Shown here one piece after another: positions 46,607-55,289 of a stretch of 64,000 nucleotides of DNA (its first letter is position 1; each line of letters opens with the position of its first letter). The position numbers and the translations under genes are program-made. The stretch covers positions 1 to 64,000 of the forward strand of contig NZ_ML675585.1 in NCBI RefSeq assembly GCF_007826885.1, in the 5' to 3' direction. The stretch comes from Candidatus Nitrosocosmicus arcticus (GTDB taxonomy: Archaea > Thermoproteota > Nitrososphaeria > Nitrososphaerales > Nitrososphaeraceae). The notes beneath the pieces were generated by a model that saw only the letters and a list, made by a program, of their open reading frames with translations, had not been told where the DNA came from and did no database searches.

Positions 46607-47386
46607 ATGCAAAAATTGGTATGTGCTGAGTGTAAGTGTTCTCCAGAAACATGCTCAGGAGTGATATTTAAATGCAAAAGTTGTATAAAGAAATCTTGCT
46701 GTTGCATTTTAGTACATACAAATAAATTCAATCTTCAGAAAAATTTTAACTTTCTCCAACAGATATCTCAGAATATAAAGAGAATTTTTATAGCTGCTCT
46801 GGGACTAGAAATACTTTGTATCATTTCAGCTGAATTGGGAGAAAATGTAGGGCTGTACATTTTTGGTTTTAATTTGCAAGGCATTCTCATAGCGTATGTT
46901 TTGGGGTTTGCCATAGCTGGATTTTCAACCTTTATGACTATTTTGGGAAGGTACGATTTTGGATGCACTAGAGGACAGACTCAGGAAATAGAGGGTTGTT
47001 GCTCTTTTTTGGAAGAAAATTCAGAGAAAGGCTTTATCTTCAATTTAATAGCTACATTTCTAAATTTTAAGAAAGGATTTACAAAAATTATTATTCATCG
47101 GAGGAACTCTCAGATGAAATACATCTTAAAGACTAGTATGATAGTCCTAATTACAGCAGAAAGTGCATGTATTTTGACGGCCGAAACTGTTACTTTACTG
47201 TTTTATCAATATTCTATGTTCTTGGCAATTCCTCTGGCATTGTTAATAGGAACATTCACTTTAACTTTAGTAGAAACGTTCAGAAAGATAAAGAACAAGA
47301 ACAAAGAATTAGATTGCAACCGTGAAAACCCGCAATCTCAATTTCTTCCTTTATCTGATTTTAAAAGTTTGAAGAGAGGTAGTTAA
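46607..47386 (+). CDS. Multi-pass membrane protein with Cys-rich N-terminus
   Basis: A 259-residue protein. Residues 1-36 hold a cytosolic Cys cluster: CAECKCSPETCSG, CKSCIKKSCCC. Then about five membrane helices in two related halves: ALGLEILCIISAELGENVGL with FNLQGILIAYVLGFAIAGF, and VLITAESACILTAETVTLL with SMFLAIPLALLIGTFTLTLV. Each half has paired Glu residues inside a helix (LE..AE and AE..AE), which suggests cation transport, with the Cys cluster as metal sensor or loader. This is inference; no family recognised. Confidence 0.55.
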   Translation: MQKLVCAECKCSPETCSGVIFKCKSCIKKSCCCILVHTNKFNLQKNFNFLQQISQNIKRIFIAALGLEILCIISAELGENVGLYIFGFNLQGILIAYVLGFAIAGFSTFMTILGRYDFGCTRGQTQEIEGCCSFLEENSEKGFIFNLIATFLNFKKGFTKIIIHRRNSQMKYILKTSMIVLITAESACILTAETVTLLFYQYSMFLAIPLALLIGTFTLTLVETFRKIKNKNKELDCNRENPQSQFLPLSDFKSLKRGS

Positions 47387-47512
47387 TTGTTAGTCTATAC
47401 CTTTCTAACTCAGACCTTACCAAATTCAGTAAGAATCAAAATATGGATAAAGAATAGACGAACGGACGGACTGACTGAAGACAGTAAGGTTATGAACTGC
47501 CAACAAGATATA

Positions 47513-47590
47513 CATCAAAAAAGGATCCGAAGCATAGTCAGGATATCACTATGAGTCTTCTGAACCTTATGAAGAATCGACGGTTAGACA
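47513..47590 (+). pseudogene. Decayed copy of tRNA-Arg with 5' flank
   Basis: Bases from ACATCAAAAAAGGATCCG onward match the 5' flank and first two-thirds of the intact tRNA-Arg at 49401 (AACATCAAAGAGGGTCCG). GCATAGTCAGGATATC preserves the D-arm (one change), the anticodon arm is scrambled but keeps TCTTC, and the T-arm survives only as GAATCGA. It cannot fold as a tRNA. Same orientation, 1.88 kb upstream of the real gene. Confidence 0.65.
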
Positions 47591-47783
47591 GGAAATAATA
47601 GAGTCTTGTTGGTATACAGGCTGACAATAAAGGCGCACGGCCAAAACAAATCCTCTAAAGAAGATAAAACCTATGAAAGAACTACCTACTTTCACAGTGT
47701 TAAATAGTGGCACAGTTGCTTTAAGAGATAAGTTATCATATCGTTGATAAGAGCTTTTACCCATGTCAGGCCCGCGAGGCCCC

Positions 47784-48386
47784 TCAATAGACATCAAATT
47801 CGGTTTCCGAATGCGATGTCAGGTATCGCCTCCTCTCACCTGTCCTCCGTAGATGAGGATACTTTTTCGAATCATACTCTATTACCCTTTCTAAATCCAA
47901 CTTTTTATCCTGTAGTTTTACCAGGAAATCATTTAACTGGCAAACTTCAACCCTCAGTTCAGTGACTGTATTGTATTGATTGATAAAATCTTTAATAAAT
48001 TCCATAGTCAGAAGGCCATTGTTTTTGAGGGCTTGGTAAAGGTATAAAAATTTTGGTAAATCTGGTCCCAAGTCGTCTAATAGCTGGCTATACGTATCTA
48101 AATCACGTAGTTGGTAGTAGTTCCTATGTAGGTTCATGGTGGCATCTGTATCCAGATTAAGGTGGATGGCGACATCTATAGGACGTTGGCCCCTTTCAAA
48201 CATCTGTAAAGCCCGAGAAGGAGTGGATAGTTTTTCATCAAGCCATTCTTCACCATTATGTTTTTTGAGGATTTTACCAATATCCCCTAAAGATATCCTT
48301 ACTGTTTTGGCAATTTCTCTAGTAGTATACCCATTTTCGGCAAGCTTGATGACCTGCTTTTCTTTCTGCTCTTTTGTATGTATCAA
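47784..48386 (-). CDS. Helix-turn-helix DNA-binding protein with coiled-coil tail (200 aa)
   Basis: The first 45 residues are a resolvase/transposase-like HTH: EQKEKQVIKLAENGYTTREI, AKTVRISLGDIGKILKKHNG. A second HTH-like unit follows (SRALQMFERGQRPIDVAIHL), then a mostly helical region to the C-terminus, ending in a basic RRTGERRRYLTSH. Proteins of this kind are common in Nitrososphaerales genomes with unknown targets. The TTG start at 48386 gives MIHTKEQ. It lies between the tRNA-Arg copies and could belong to a mobile segment. Confidence 0.6.
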   Translation of the reverse strand: MIHTKEQKEKQVIKLAENGYTTREIAKTVRISLGDIGKILKKHNGEEWLDEKLSTPSRALQMFERGQRPIDVAIHLNLDTDATMNLHRNYYQLRDLDTYSQLLDDLGPDLPKFLYLYQALKNNGLLTMEFIKDFINQYNTVTELRVEVCQLNDFLVKLQDKKLDLERVIEYDSKKYPHLRRTGERRRYLTSHSETEFDVY

Positions 48387-49365
48387 TTAGTCATTTCTAC
48401 ATATCTGTATAAGGAAAAAAGAGCATATAAAGGCGTGATTTCTCTGATTTTCTTGATTTTTTTGACCCATCAAAGACGATTAACAGCTTCCACACTCTAC
48501 TTTTATCAAGTCATGAATTTTCCCTACCTTTGTCGTCTATGATATCAGGAAAGTATCTGGTAGTAGATGATTCCATCACTTTGAACGTATAATCAAAGAT
48601 ATGCCTCGATTTGTGTTTATCGGCTTGATTAAGACAGTCAGAGGTCCAATTCTCCTCCGACTTGCAAACTGTTGTTCCGCCTATAGGCCCTGATAACCAC
48701 AGTCCTTGAATTTCTAGCATCGAGACCTGATTCACCTGTTCTGGTTATCACCTTTTAGAGGTGGCAAACCATCAGCAACTTTTTTTATCTAGCCATTAAG
48801 CTCCTACTCTCCCTGAGGATACGGGCAGTAGGTTTCATGATGTCTTTGTTTACCTAATAGACTTAGGAACCTAATTGTCTATAGACAGGGATTCATGCGC
48901 CTCCTGCTCACCTGGTTTAGACAATCATCTAAATCTAAGCTGGGGCGTATAGGCTTCATAATCAAATACAATGCCTCAATTGCGAGAATGAGAGAAGAAT
49001 TGGAAGTTAGTAAGCACAGACCAAGAATAATATAATCAATCAATATAGGGATTTTTATACACAAAAATGGTATTTGTTGTTTAAATTTTATCTGAAGAGA
49101 TTCAATTTTTTTAGGATAAAAAAAGGTACCAATCTTGCTAGTACAAACTAAAATTGATAATAGGGAAGGAATTATCTATTCTGGGAGAGAAACTACATCC
49201 ATTATTATTCTATTCATTTTCAATTTTGCTCCTACATAGTATGGCAGGGTTATTTACAATAATCACGACACTATTTCATTGCTAAATTGAGTAAGATGAC
49301 AGATCATAATGAAAATAAATTGATAAGCCCGTATAATCATCAAAATCTGCTCATATTTCACAATA
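48387..49365. other. Gene-poor stretch of 1 kb upstream of tRNA-Arg
   Basis: Minus-strand frames at 48511-48735 and 48879-49064 (61-74 codons) are open but show no protein-like pattern I can support. Both contain DCLNQ, coming from similar DNA words around 48630 and 48920, so a short diverged duplication is possible. The plus strand shows nothing. Confidence 0.25.
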
Positions 49366-49376
49366 AATTATATAAC
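49366..49376 (+). promoter_or_regulatory. TATA box of tRNA-Arg
   Basis: AATTATATAAC is centred about 30 bases before the tRNA 5' end, so transcription would begin about 4 bases upstream of the mature tRNA. Confidence 0.5.
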
Positions 49377-49400
49377 TGCAGGAGAACTTAACATCAAAGA

Positions 49401-49478
49401 GGGTCCGTAGCGTAGTCAGGATATCGCGGCGGTCTTCGGAACCGCAGGTCATGGGATCGAAGCCCACCGGGCCCACCA
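49401..49478 (+). tRNA. tRNA-Arg (anticodon TCG), CCA encoded
   Basis: Acceptor GGGTCCG pairs with CGGGCCC (one G-T), D-arm GCGT..TCGC, anticodon stem GCGGT/ACCGC around the loop CTTCGGA with anticodon TCG (reads CGA, and CGN by wobble). The variable loop is AGGTC. The T-arm has one A-C mismatch and an unusual loop ATCGAAG in place of TTCGAAT. Discriminator A, then CCA encoded. No intron. A truncated copy lies at 47513. Confidence 0.85.
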
Positions 49479-49479
49479 T

Positions 49480-49487
49480 CTTTTTTG
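49480..49487 (+). terminator. T-run terminator of tRNA-Arg
   Basis: CTTTTTT directly follows the encoded CCA, a typical archaeal poly-T stop signal. Confidence 0.5.
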
Positions 49488-49601
49488 GTAACGATTGAAG
49501 ATACAATTAGAGATGAAGTAAAGAAAATACTACTGTAAAGAGAATATAACGCCATAGTGGTGATTGTTTTATTTGTAATAATCTAAATTCATTTAGATAA
49601 A

Positions 49602-49611
49602 GTTATATATT
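49602..49611 (+). promoter_or_regulatory. TATA box of the response regulator
   Basis: GTTATATATT is centred about 26 bases before the TTG at 49632 and predicts a leaderless mRNA. A near copy (GTTAAATATT) precedes the truncated duplicate at 54577. Confidence 0.5.
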
Positions 49612-49631
49612 TTCGAAAAAAGCAATACCTA

Positions 49632-50018
49632 TTGTCATTGCTATCTGCACATTCAATCATTGTAGTGGATGATGAACCGGACCTTGCATCTCTTTTCAAA
49701 GAATTTTTGAAAAAGCAAGGATATGACGTAGTCTCTTTCACTGACCCGGTATTGGCTTTTGAATATTTTAAAGAATCTGTCGATAAACATTCCTTGATAA
49801 TAACAGACTTGAGAATGCCAGGTGTATGTGGAATAGATCTTGCGAAGAACATAAGAGAGATTAATAGTAAGGTAAAAATTTTTTTGATGACGGCTTTTGA
49901 CACTCAAGATTTGGAAGATAGAGAAGACTTTAAAATTGCAGGAATTGACAGACTACTTCAAAAACCTATTCGGTTTTCTGATCTCCGAATGATGATAAAT
50001 GATGCCTTGAAAAAGTGA
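49632..50018 (+). CDS. Single-domain response regulator (CheY-like receiver)
   Basis: A 128-residue receiver: acidic pocket DDE in HSIIVVDDEPDLASLFKEF (about 8-26), phospho-acceptor Asp in HSLIITDLRMPGVCGIDLAK (about 55), Thr/Ala in FLMTAF (about 87-92) and Lys in RLLQKPIRF. No output domain, so it signals through protein contacts. The start is the first TTG of TTGTCATTG. A MEDS sensor and a histidine kinase lie just downstream on the opposite strand and may be its partners. Confidence 0.88.
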   Translation: MSLLSAHSIIVVDDEPDLASLFKEFLKKQGYDVVSFTDPVLAFEYFKESVDKHSLIITDLRMPGVCGIDLAKNIREINSKVKIFLMTAFDTQDLEDREDFKIAGIDRLLQKPIRFSDLRMMINDALKK

Positions 50019-50103
50019 TACCTGTCGTGTTGTTTGATTGTATTTTGCCCTCTTGATTCTAAATAAACCAATTAGTTTAGATAAAATTTTGTCTAAAAGT
50101 AAT

Positions 50104-50667
50104 TCATATTTTTATAGCAATGAGGTGATGATTTACTAACTTTTGTTTTTGATCTTCTGACAGTCTATTAAAATCTTTTTTATGATACAGACACACCCTC
50201 TTCAAATCCATATCATATTTAGAGGGCAGAGACAATTCGTAATTTACAAGATCCTCCATTCGGTGTCTATAAGGAAACGCACCCTTATCTCCTAAGATTG
50301 ATACACCGGATTTTCCCATCGCCTTAGCATATTCCACTAAATTTTTATTAGAATTATAATCAGATTCTAGAAGTTCAATGCCTAAATATTTCTTTAAAGA
50401 ATCGATAATTATTAATGCCTTTTCGTCTTTTTCCCATTTTTCAATATCTATTGATATCTGACCTTTCGACAGAGATTTCCTGACAGAATCTTCAGTTTCA
50501 TAAAACGGTGCTAGTTGAATAACTTCGTTCTTTTCCTCAACCCTTTTTTTTACATAGTACGAATAAAACTCTCTTAGCGTCTCTAAATCCTGATAGACCA
50601 CCAATGTATGAGTCCCATAGTCTGATTCTGATATAGTATTTGATGCATTTTCTACATGCATTGTCAT
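50104..50667 (-). CDS. MEDS/DcmR-like sensory domain protein
   Basis: A 187-residue protein of the MEDS (methanogen/methylotroph DcmR sensory) type, a RecA/KaiC-like fold without Walker A. It has HTLVVYQDLETLREFYSYYV (about 20-39), EVIQLAPFYETEDSVRKSL, KALIIIDSLKKYLG, GVSILGDKGAFPYRHRMEDL and the ending KRVCLYHKKDFNRLSEDQKQ. Such domains sense small ligands and pair with histidine kinases in thaumarchaea. Its neighbours are a receiver and a kinase. ATG at 50667. Confidence 0.78.
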   Translation of the reverse strand: MTMHVENASNTISESDYGTHTLVVYQDLETLREFYSYYVKKRVEEKNEVIQLAPFYETEDSVRKSLSKGQISIDIEKWEKDEKALIIIDSLKKYLGIELLESDYNSNKNLVEYAKAMGKSGVSILGDKGAFPYRHRMEDLVNYELSLPSKYDMDLKRVCLYHKKDFNRLSEDQKQKLVNHHLIAIKI

Positions 50668-50786
50668 AATGTCGTCTTCAATGGGAATGTTGTAACACCT
50701 ATCTTAATTATCTATAAAAGTTTAATTACTTATGCTATAATTACGGGCTCTTGCTTTTTAAAGTTAAATTGTATTCTGACTGGTGA

Positions 50787-51077
50787 CAGGCTAAAAAGAG
50801 CCAGAATCACCAGAAGAGGTTAAGCATCTATCTTTTATTTGACAGGAATAGTTCACAGGAGGTTGCGCAACGTAAAGGTAAAGGCGCGACTACTATATCG
50901 GAAAATCTCAAAGTAGTCAGCGATGTAGTTTCGATTCTATCCTTAGGCGTTTTAAATTTAGTTAGTGAATACGAATTCCCCTCTATAATGTATCCTGCAC
51001 CGAAATTTACTCAATCCACGATGAAACTTGATAGTCGTGGGAGAAGCCAAAGTATATTTAAGAATTTAAAAGTTTGA
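50787..51077 (+). pseudogene. Start-less ORF, possible winged-helix remnant
   Basis: 97 codons stay open with no ATG/GTG/TTG near the beginning: RLSIYLLFDRNSSQEVAQRK, GATTISENLKVVSDVVSILS, NLVSEYEFPSIMYPAPKFTQ and SRGRSQSIFKNLKV. ISILS..PSIMYPA faintly recalls the ILE..L..IMYKA core of short thaumarchaeal winged-helix regulators. Either a decayed regulator or chance. Confidence 0.25.
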
Positions 51078-51125
51078 TCCAATCTCAAAATAATCATAGC
51101 GAATATTTTGATATCCAGATGAAAA

Positions 51126-52844
51126 CTAGGATATTGGGAGACTGAATCGAATTGTTGCTCCTTTGCCATTTTTGTTATTTTCGGCCCACATTTCTCCGCC
51201 GTGTCTATCGATAATACTTTTAGCCAAGTATAAGCCCAATCCTAACCCATCTCGAGAATCGGCAACAAATTTTGAAAATAAACTAGGAAGAATCATTCCA
51301 TCTATTCCAGTTCCATCATCTACGACACTTAAAATAACAACATCTTCATTCTTGTCATCATATTGACTACTACTTGATCTGGTCTTCTCAACGAAGATCT
51401 TAATATTATTAGAATCTGGTATGTCTACTGCATTAATGATCACGTTTTCAATCGTAAATTTCACCCTGTTCTTGTCTGCATATATCATCAGGCGATCATC
51501 AGTCGTAGAAATGCTAAAATTTTTCTTGGTAATGGATAAAATATTCTTTTTGAGTTGTTTAGTAATTTCTCTTATCACTTTCATTAGATCAAAAGTTTCT
51601 TTATTTAGGAGAAAAGTTTCATTTTCTATTTCTGTGATATCGATCATATTGTTCACATGTTTGGCAAGTTTTTGTGCACACGCATTTATTATATCGAGAA
51701 TATCACGATATTTATTGAAATCCTCTTTCTTCTCAAGTAATATCTCAGAAAACCCTAATATCGGCTGTATAGGATTTCTCAATCCGTTAGCAAAATTATG
51801 AACGAATTCTTTTTGCAACTTATCTTGTAATTTCAGTTGTGTAATTGCCATTTCTGATTTCTTGTATAATTCATCCTGACTCCACAACATTCCAAGAATT
51901 GTATTATAGGTAGATACTACCGATCCGCTATTAGAGTGGATTGTAAAACTGATATCATTTTCAAATATACTGTGAGATATTTCTTCAAAACCTCTGATTT
52001 CTGAAATAAATAGTTCTTTTCTGTCTACAGTCAAAATCATAAGGTCTCTAGGTAATTGGGAGTTTGCGGATTCTTTATTCATATATTTTATTCTTATATC
52101 ATAATCTTGTCTGATTTGGCTAAACTCTGTTAACGGAGCCTTTCTTTCAACAGAATTATTGGTAAGAACTATTACAATTATTTTTATATCTTTTGATTTA
52201 CTCTTAGAAACATGATTTATGATTTCTGAAATTTTTTGCCCTATCTGTTCATTAGAAACACCATCATCTGATACAGAGTAAAAAATACATAGTTCCTTAG
52301 TTAAGGAATTCAAAGCCTGTTCATATTTTATCATGATGGCATTTTCATCAGTTATAAGTTCACAAACATCTCTTTCAAGTCCCTGCTCAATCTGTTTAAT
52401 CCTTATCCTTGCAGGAATTGCCTTTTCCCACAACATGTCAAATATAAGTTTCTGTTGTTCTACCAGCCATTTGTTTTTACTATAAATATGAATCGGACTT
52501 GAGTTAGGGTCGTCATTTTTTGACTCTAACAGGCTTAAATATTCAAAATCATTTATAATTATTCCACCTTGAATGTTATCTAAGTGACGTAACTCAACAA
52601 TTTCCAATATTTTCTTACAACTTTCTATGTTTGCATTTTCTATATTCGTAATATATCTGACTCTTTTACCCAGATTTCTTAAATTCCTTATACAACCATG
52701 AATTACTTCTGACTCTAAAAGCAATGGTGATCCGTCTGTAATTCCAAAACCATCCAAATGATTCACAGCGTTATAGAGTAACTGAGTAAAGCCCTTAGTG
52801 ATATCGTTAGGGTTATCAAGAATCTTAAAGGAAGCCAATCTCAC
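51126..52844 (-). CDS. Histidine kinase-like protein with degenerate phosphoacceptor
   Basis: 572 residues. The N-terminal 160 are the sensor seen in many Nitrososphaerales kinases (IRNLRNLGKRVRYITNIENA, VELRHLDNIQGGI, WLVEQQKLIFDMLW). The dimerisation motif, normally AAHELRTPIQPILG, reads FANGLRNPIQPILG, so the phosphoacceptor His is Asn and the next Glu is Gly. The ATPase is intact: N-box ENVIINAVDI, G1 VDDGTGIDG, G2 GLGLGLYLAKSI. A His four residues earlier (FVHNF) is in the wrong register. It may be a pseudokinase or act on a partner. GTG start. Confidence 0.85.
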   Translation of the reverse strand: MRLASFKILDNPNDITKGFTQLLYNAVNHLDGFGITDGSPLLLESEVIHGCIRNLRNLGKRVRYITNIENANIESCKKILEIVELRHLDNIQGGIIINDFEYLSLLESKNDDPNSSPIHIYSKNKWLVEQQKLIFDMLWEKAIPARIRIKQIEQGLERDVCELITDENAIMIKYEQALNSLTKELCIFYSVSDDGVSNEQIGQKISEIINHVSKSKSKDIKIIVIVLTNNSVERKAPLTEFSQIRQDYDIRIKYMNKESANSQLPRDLMILTVDRKELFISEIRGFEEISHSIFENDISFTIHSNSGSVVSTYNTILGMLWSQDELYKKSEMAITQLKLQDKLQKEFVHNFANGLRNPIQPILGFSEILLEKKEDFNKYRDILDIINACAQKLAKHVNNMIDITEIENETFLLNKETFDLMKVIREITKQLKKNILSITKKNFSISTTDDRLMIYADKNRVKFTIENVIINAVDIPDSNNIKIFVEKTRSSSSQYDDKNEDVVILSVVDDGTGIDGMILPSLFSKFVADSRDGLGLGLYLAKSIIDRHGGEMWAENNKNGKGATIRFSLPIS

Positions 52845-53013
52845 TCTCCGATACTAAATAAATCATGATTTTGCTAAGCGGCTTTACTTGCATGTTTTGT
52901 AATTGACTAATAATGTCTTTCATATTATTTAAAAACTAAACATCGACATTTTGAAATCTAATATTGTTCATATATCTTAAAATTTTTAAATCAATATTGT
53001 AGATATGTTTATT

Positions 53014-53202
53014 TTAATTGTCTTCTACTTTCTGCATCTTACCTCTTATATTATCTATTAGTGATGGTGTAAAATCATTCGAATTTAGGTTATGATCTCT
53101 TTTTCCATGCTCCATAACCTTTTTCATTATTTCTGCATCATTATCCTCCGTAACTGTATAATTACAATCAAATCCTACATCACTACATTTGAAACTTAGC
53201 AT
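53014..53202 (-). CDS. DUF1059 small metal-binding-like protein
   Basis: A 62-residue DUF1059 protein: LSFKCSDVGFDCNYTVTEDN (two Cys), EIMKKVMEHGKRDHNLNSN and SLIDNIRGKMQKVE. The Cys and His positions are conserved in the family, which is of unknown function and common in thaumarchaea. ATG at 53202. Confidence 0.75.
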   Translation of the reverse strand: MLSFKCSDVGFDCNYTVTEDNDAEIMKKVMEHGKRDHNLNSNDFTPSLIDNIRGKMQKVEDN

Positions 53203-53360
53203 TCGTTAATTTAGTAAATGTATTTAAAATGTTTATGGTTTAAATATTATTCAAATTATATTAACAAAACTTAAATTAACTTAAATAGATCAGAAAACTA
53301 AATTCTTTTGTAGGCTAGGATTCTCATACATGTATTTTTTTATATGTTCGTTCCCTTTTA

Positions 53361-53567
53361 TTAAAAGCAACAAATCAATTTACTACTAATGCTCAAGACT
53401 ACTTTCTTATTGGGATGATCATTACTGATTAAACTATTTTCACCATCGTTTTTCTTATCGACCAGGATAAAATAAAATGATTGATTGTTGTCATCATCTA
53501 ACAATTCAGCATTACAAATTTTTTCCTTTCCATTGCACTCATATTTAAAAGAATTTTCAATCTTCAA
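53361..53567 (-). CDS. Small hypothetical protein (68 aa)
   Basis: TTG start. NSFKYECNGKEKICNAELLD then SFYFILVDKKNDGENSLISN and KKVVLSISSKLICCF. Predicted beta-rich with four Cys (Cys10, Cys17 and a C-terminal pair). No family recognised. Confidence 0.35.
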   Translation of the reverse strand: MKIENSFKYECNGKEKICNAELLDDDNNQSFYFILVDKKNDGENSLISNDHPNKKVVLSISSKLICCF

Positions 53568-53672
53568 AAGGAATAGTCAATGTTATTAAAATCACTTAGT
53601 TAGTTTTGTCCAGAAAAGTGTTATCAAACTTTTGCTTAGCATCTATTTAATCTATCAAAGTAAACCTTGTTT

Positions 53673-53855
53673 ATGGAATATGTAATATTTGCTTTTATCC
53701 TCTCATTGATCTTCGCACCCATTCTTAGCCTAAACCAAGAACTAATCACCCCAAATGAAATTGATAAAATCTTTAATAATTTGACCCCTGATTTCATTGG
53801 AGGTAAAACCAACTCAAATTTGCTGATACATATTATTTCTAATTTGGTCCATTGA
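53673..53855 (+). CDS. Possible small exported peptide (60 aa)
   Basis: MEYVIFAFILSLIFAPILSL is a plausible signal peptide, followed by NQELITPNEIDKIFNNLTPD and a hydrophobic end. The opposite strand is also open over this region. Weak support. Confidence 0.25.
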   Translation: MEYVIFAFILSLIFAPILSLNQELITPNEIDKIFNNLTPDFIGGKTNSNLLIHIISNLVH

Positions 53856-54073
53856 TTCGTTTTTACTTTATGCAAAAATTTTTTATCTAGTAATAATCGG
53901 TTTTAACTTTTCAAAGTAAATTGCTATTGTTATTAGTCATTCATCAAGCAATTACAATAAAAGAAAATTGAGTGTTATTCTAATGTCAAACTTTTCAATA
54001 TTGCAGCACGGTTGTCGCCGAAAAATATATCAAATCCAGCAGATACTAGAAAAGCCGAGTCCTTAGATTTTAA

Positions 54074-54559
54074 TCAATTCCAATGTTTACTGTTATCTAA
54101 GAAAACCTGGCCATATTGTTCCCCTATCTTTGATTCTGTTTCATAGGAAACTTCATCATTGCTGAGCAATTCACTTATTTTGAAAAAATAAAACTCAAGT
54201 TCTGGTGGACTAATTATAAGAGCATGTCCACCTTTATTTCCAACAGTAAATCTATGTGGAGTTCCTTTAGGAATGAAGATCACGTCTCCAGAATTACCTG
54301 TTACCGGTTCCTCATCTAAAATGAATTCGTAATCGCCTTCAATTATGTAAAAGGTTTCTGGACCTTTGGGATGCATATGAGAGGGAGGCCCCATATTAGG
54401 CGGATATGTTACATCTAAAATACTGTATTTACCGTTTGTCTCAGAAGTAAGAACTTTGATAGTAAATGTCGCACCATGAAAATCAAATGGTTTATCCTTC
54501 ACGTCATATTCTCTCTTTCTATATGAACTATATTGGCAGATAAAGTTAAATATTTTCAA
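54074..54559 (-). CDS. Cupin-domain protein
   Basis: A 161-residue single cupin. Metal-site motif 1 is seen as PPSHMHPKGPETFYIIEGDY (His, His, Glu) and motif 2 as GDVIFIPKGTPHRFTVGN (His). The loop between them is short. Cupins of this type bind small ligands or act as dioxygenases or isomerases; substrate unknown. A TTG at 54559 is used as start; its promoter would overlap the truncated response-regulator copy on the other strand. Confidence 0.78.
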   Translation of the reverse strand: MKIFNFICQYSSYRKREYDVKDKPFDFHGATFTIKVLTSETNGKYSILDVTYPPNMGPPSHMHPKGPETFYIIEGDYEFILDEEPVTGNSGDVIFIPKGTPHRFTVGNKGGHALIISPPELEFYFFKISELLSNDEVSYETESKIGEQYGQVFLDNSKHWN

Positions 54560-54576
54560 ATAAAAACAGTCTTATA

Positions 54577-54636
54577 TTGTCATTGCTATCTGCACATTCT
54601 ATCATTATGGTGGATGACGAGACAGAAATTATCTAA
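54577..54636 (+). pseudogene. Truncated duplicate of the response-regulator 5' end with its promoter
   Basis: TATTGTCATTGCTATCTGCA and the next six bases are identical to the start of the receiver gene at 49632. The reading runs LSLLSAHSIIMVDDETEII then stops. The TATA region upstream (GTTAAATATTTTCAAA) also mirrors that of the intact gene. So promoter plus about 18 codons were duplicated and the rest is lost. Confidence 0.75.
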
Positions 54637-54808
54637 TGATATATCTTTACCTCTAATTTCCTGTAAAAATGTTTAGTAATAATTTAATAAAAAGAATATC
54701 TGTTAGAATATTTTATTTAATATTTTTTACCCGTATTCTTATCTACTAGTGCTAACCTTCATTCCGTAATCAGGTTGAATATAAGGTTTACTTATCAAAG
54801 GTCTTTTG

Positions 54809-55267
54809 ATGACAACTATAACAACAAATGTCGAAATACAAGCACCAGTAGAACAGGTTTTTGCGTTTTATACAAATCCAGATAATATTAAGGAATCATG
54901 GCCTCGAGATATAATTAAGGAATCAAAAAATCTTTCAGGACAAAAAAGTGAAGAAGGTTCTGTGATGAAAGTTGAAGGAGAATATAGGGGTAAAAGAGAA
55001 GAGATGATTCTAGAAGTCTCTCAAAAAGAACAAAACAAGAAACTGGTTACAAAACAAACAGAAGGCCCATTTCAACATTGGGAAAGTATTCAAGAGTTTC
55101 AAAGTAATGGCGGTAACACTACAACAGTAAACCATACTATAAACTATGAACTACCAACAACTGGAAAGATTGCTAACTTCTTAAGCGGAAGTCAAGCAGA
55201 AGATAAAATTAGACAAGGAATAGAACAAGCAGCACAAACAGTAAAACAAAAACTAGAATCAAGTTAA
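54809..55267 (+). CDS. SRPBCC family protein (polyketide cyclase-like)
   Basis: A 152-residue SRPBCC protein. TTNVEIQAPVEQVFAFYTNP (about 5-24) is the typical opening, followed by EEMILEVSQKEQNKKLVTKQ, GPFQHWESIQEFQSNGGNTT and VNHTINYELP, closing with an amphipathic helix (IRQGIEQAAQTVKQKLE). Probably binds a hydrophobic ligand. ATG at 54809, one codon after an in-frame TTG. A VOC gene follows 22 bases downstream. Confidence 0.8.
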   Translation: MTTITTNVEIQAPVEQVFAFYTNPDNIKESWPRDIIKESKNLSGQKSEEGSVMKVEGEYRGKREEMILEVSQKEQNKKLVTKQTEGPFQHWESIQEFQSNGGNTTTVNHTINYELPTTGKIANFLSGSQAEDKIRQGIEQAAQTVKQKLESS

Positions 55268-55289
55268 TCACACTTAACTGAAATCTAAA

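Noticed and set aside
48511-49064. Two minus-strand open frames of 61-74 codons
   Set aside because: No protein-like pattern or start context; they share only a short DNA word and are described as gene-poor sequence.
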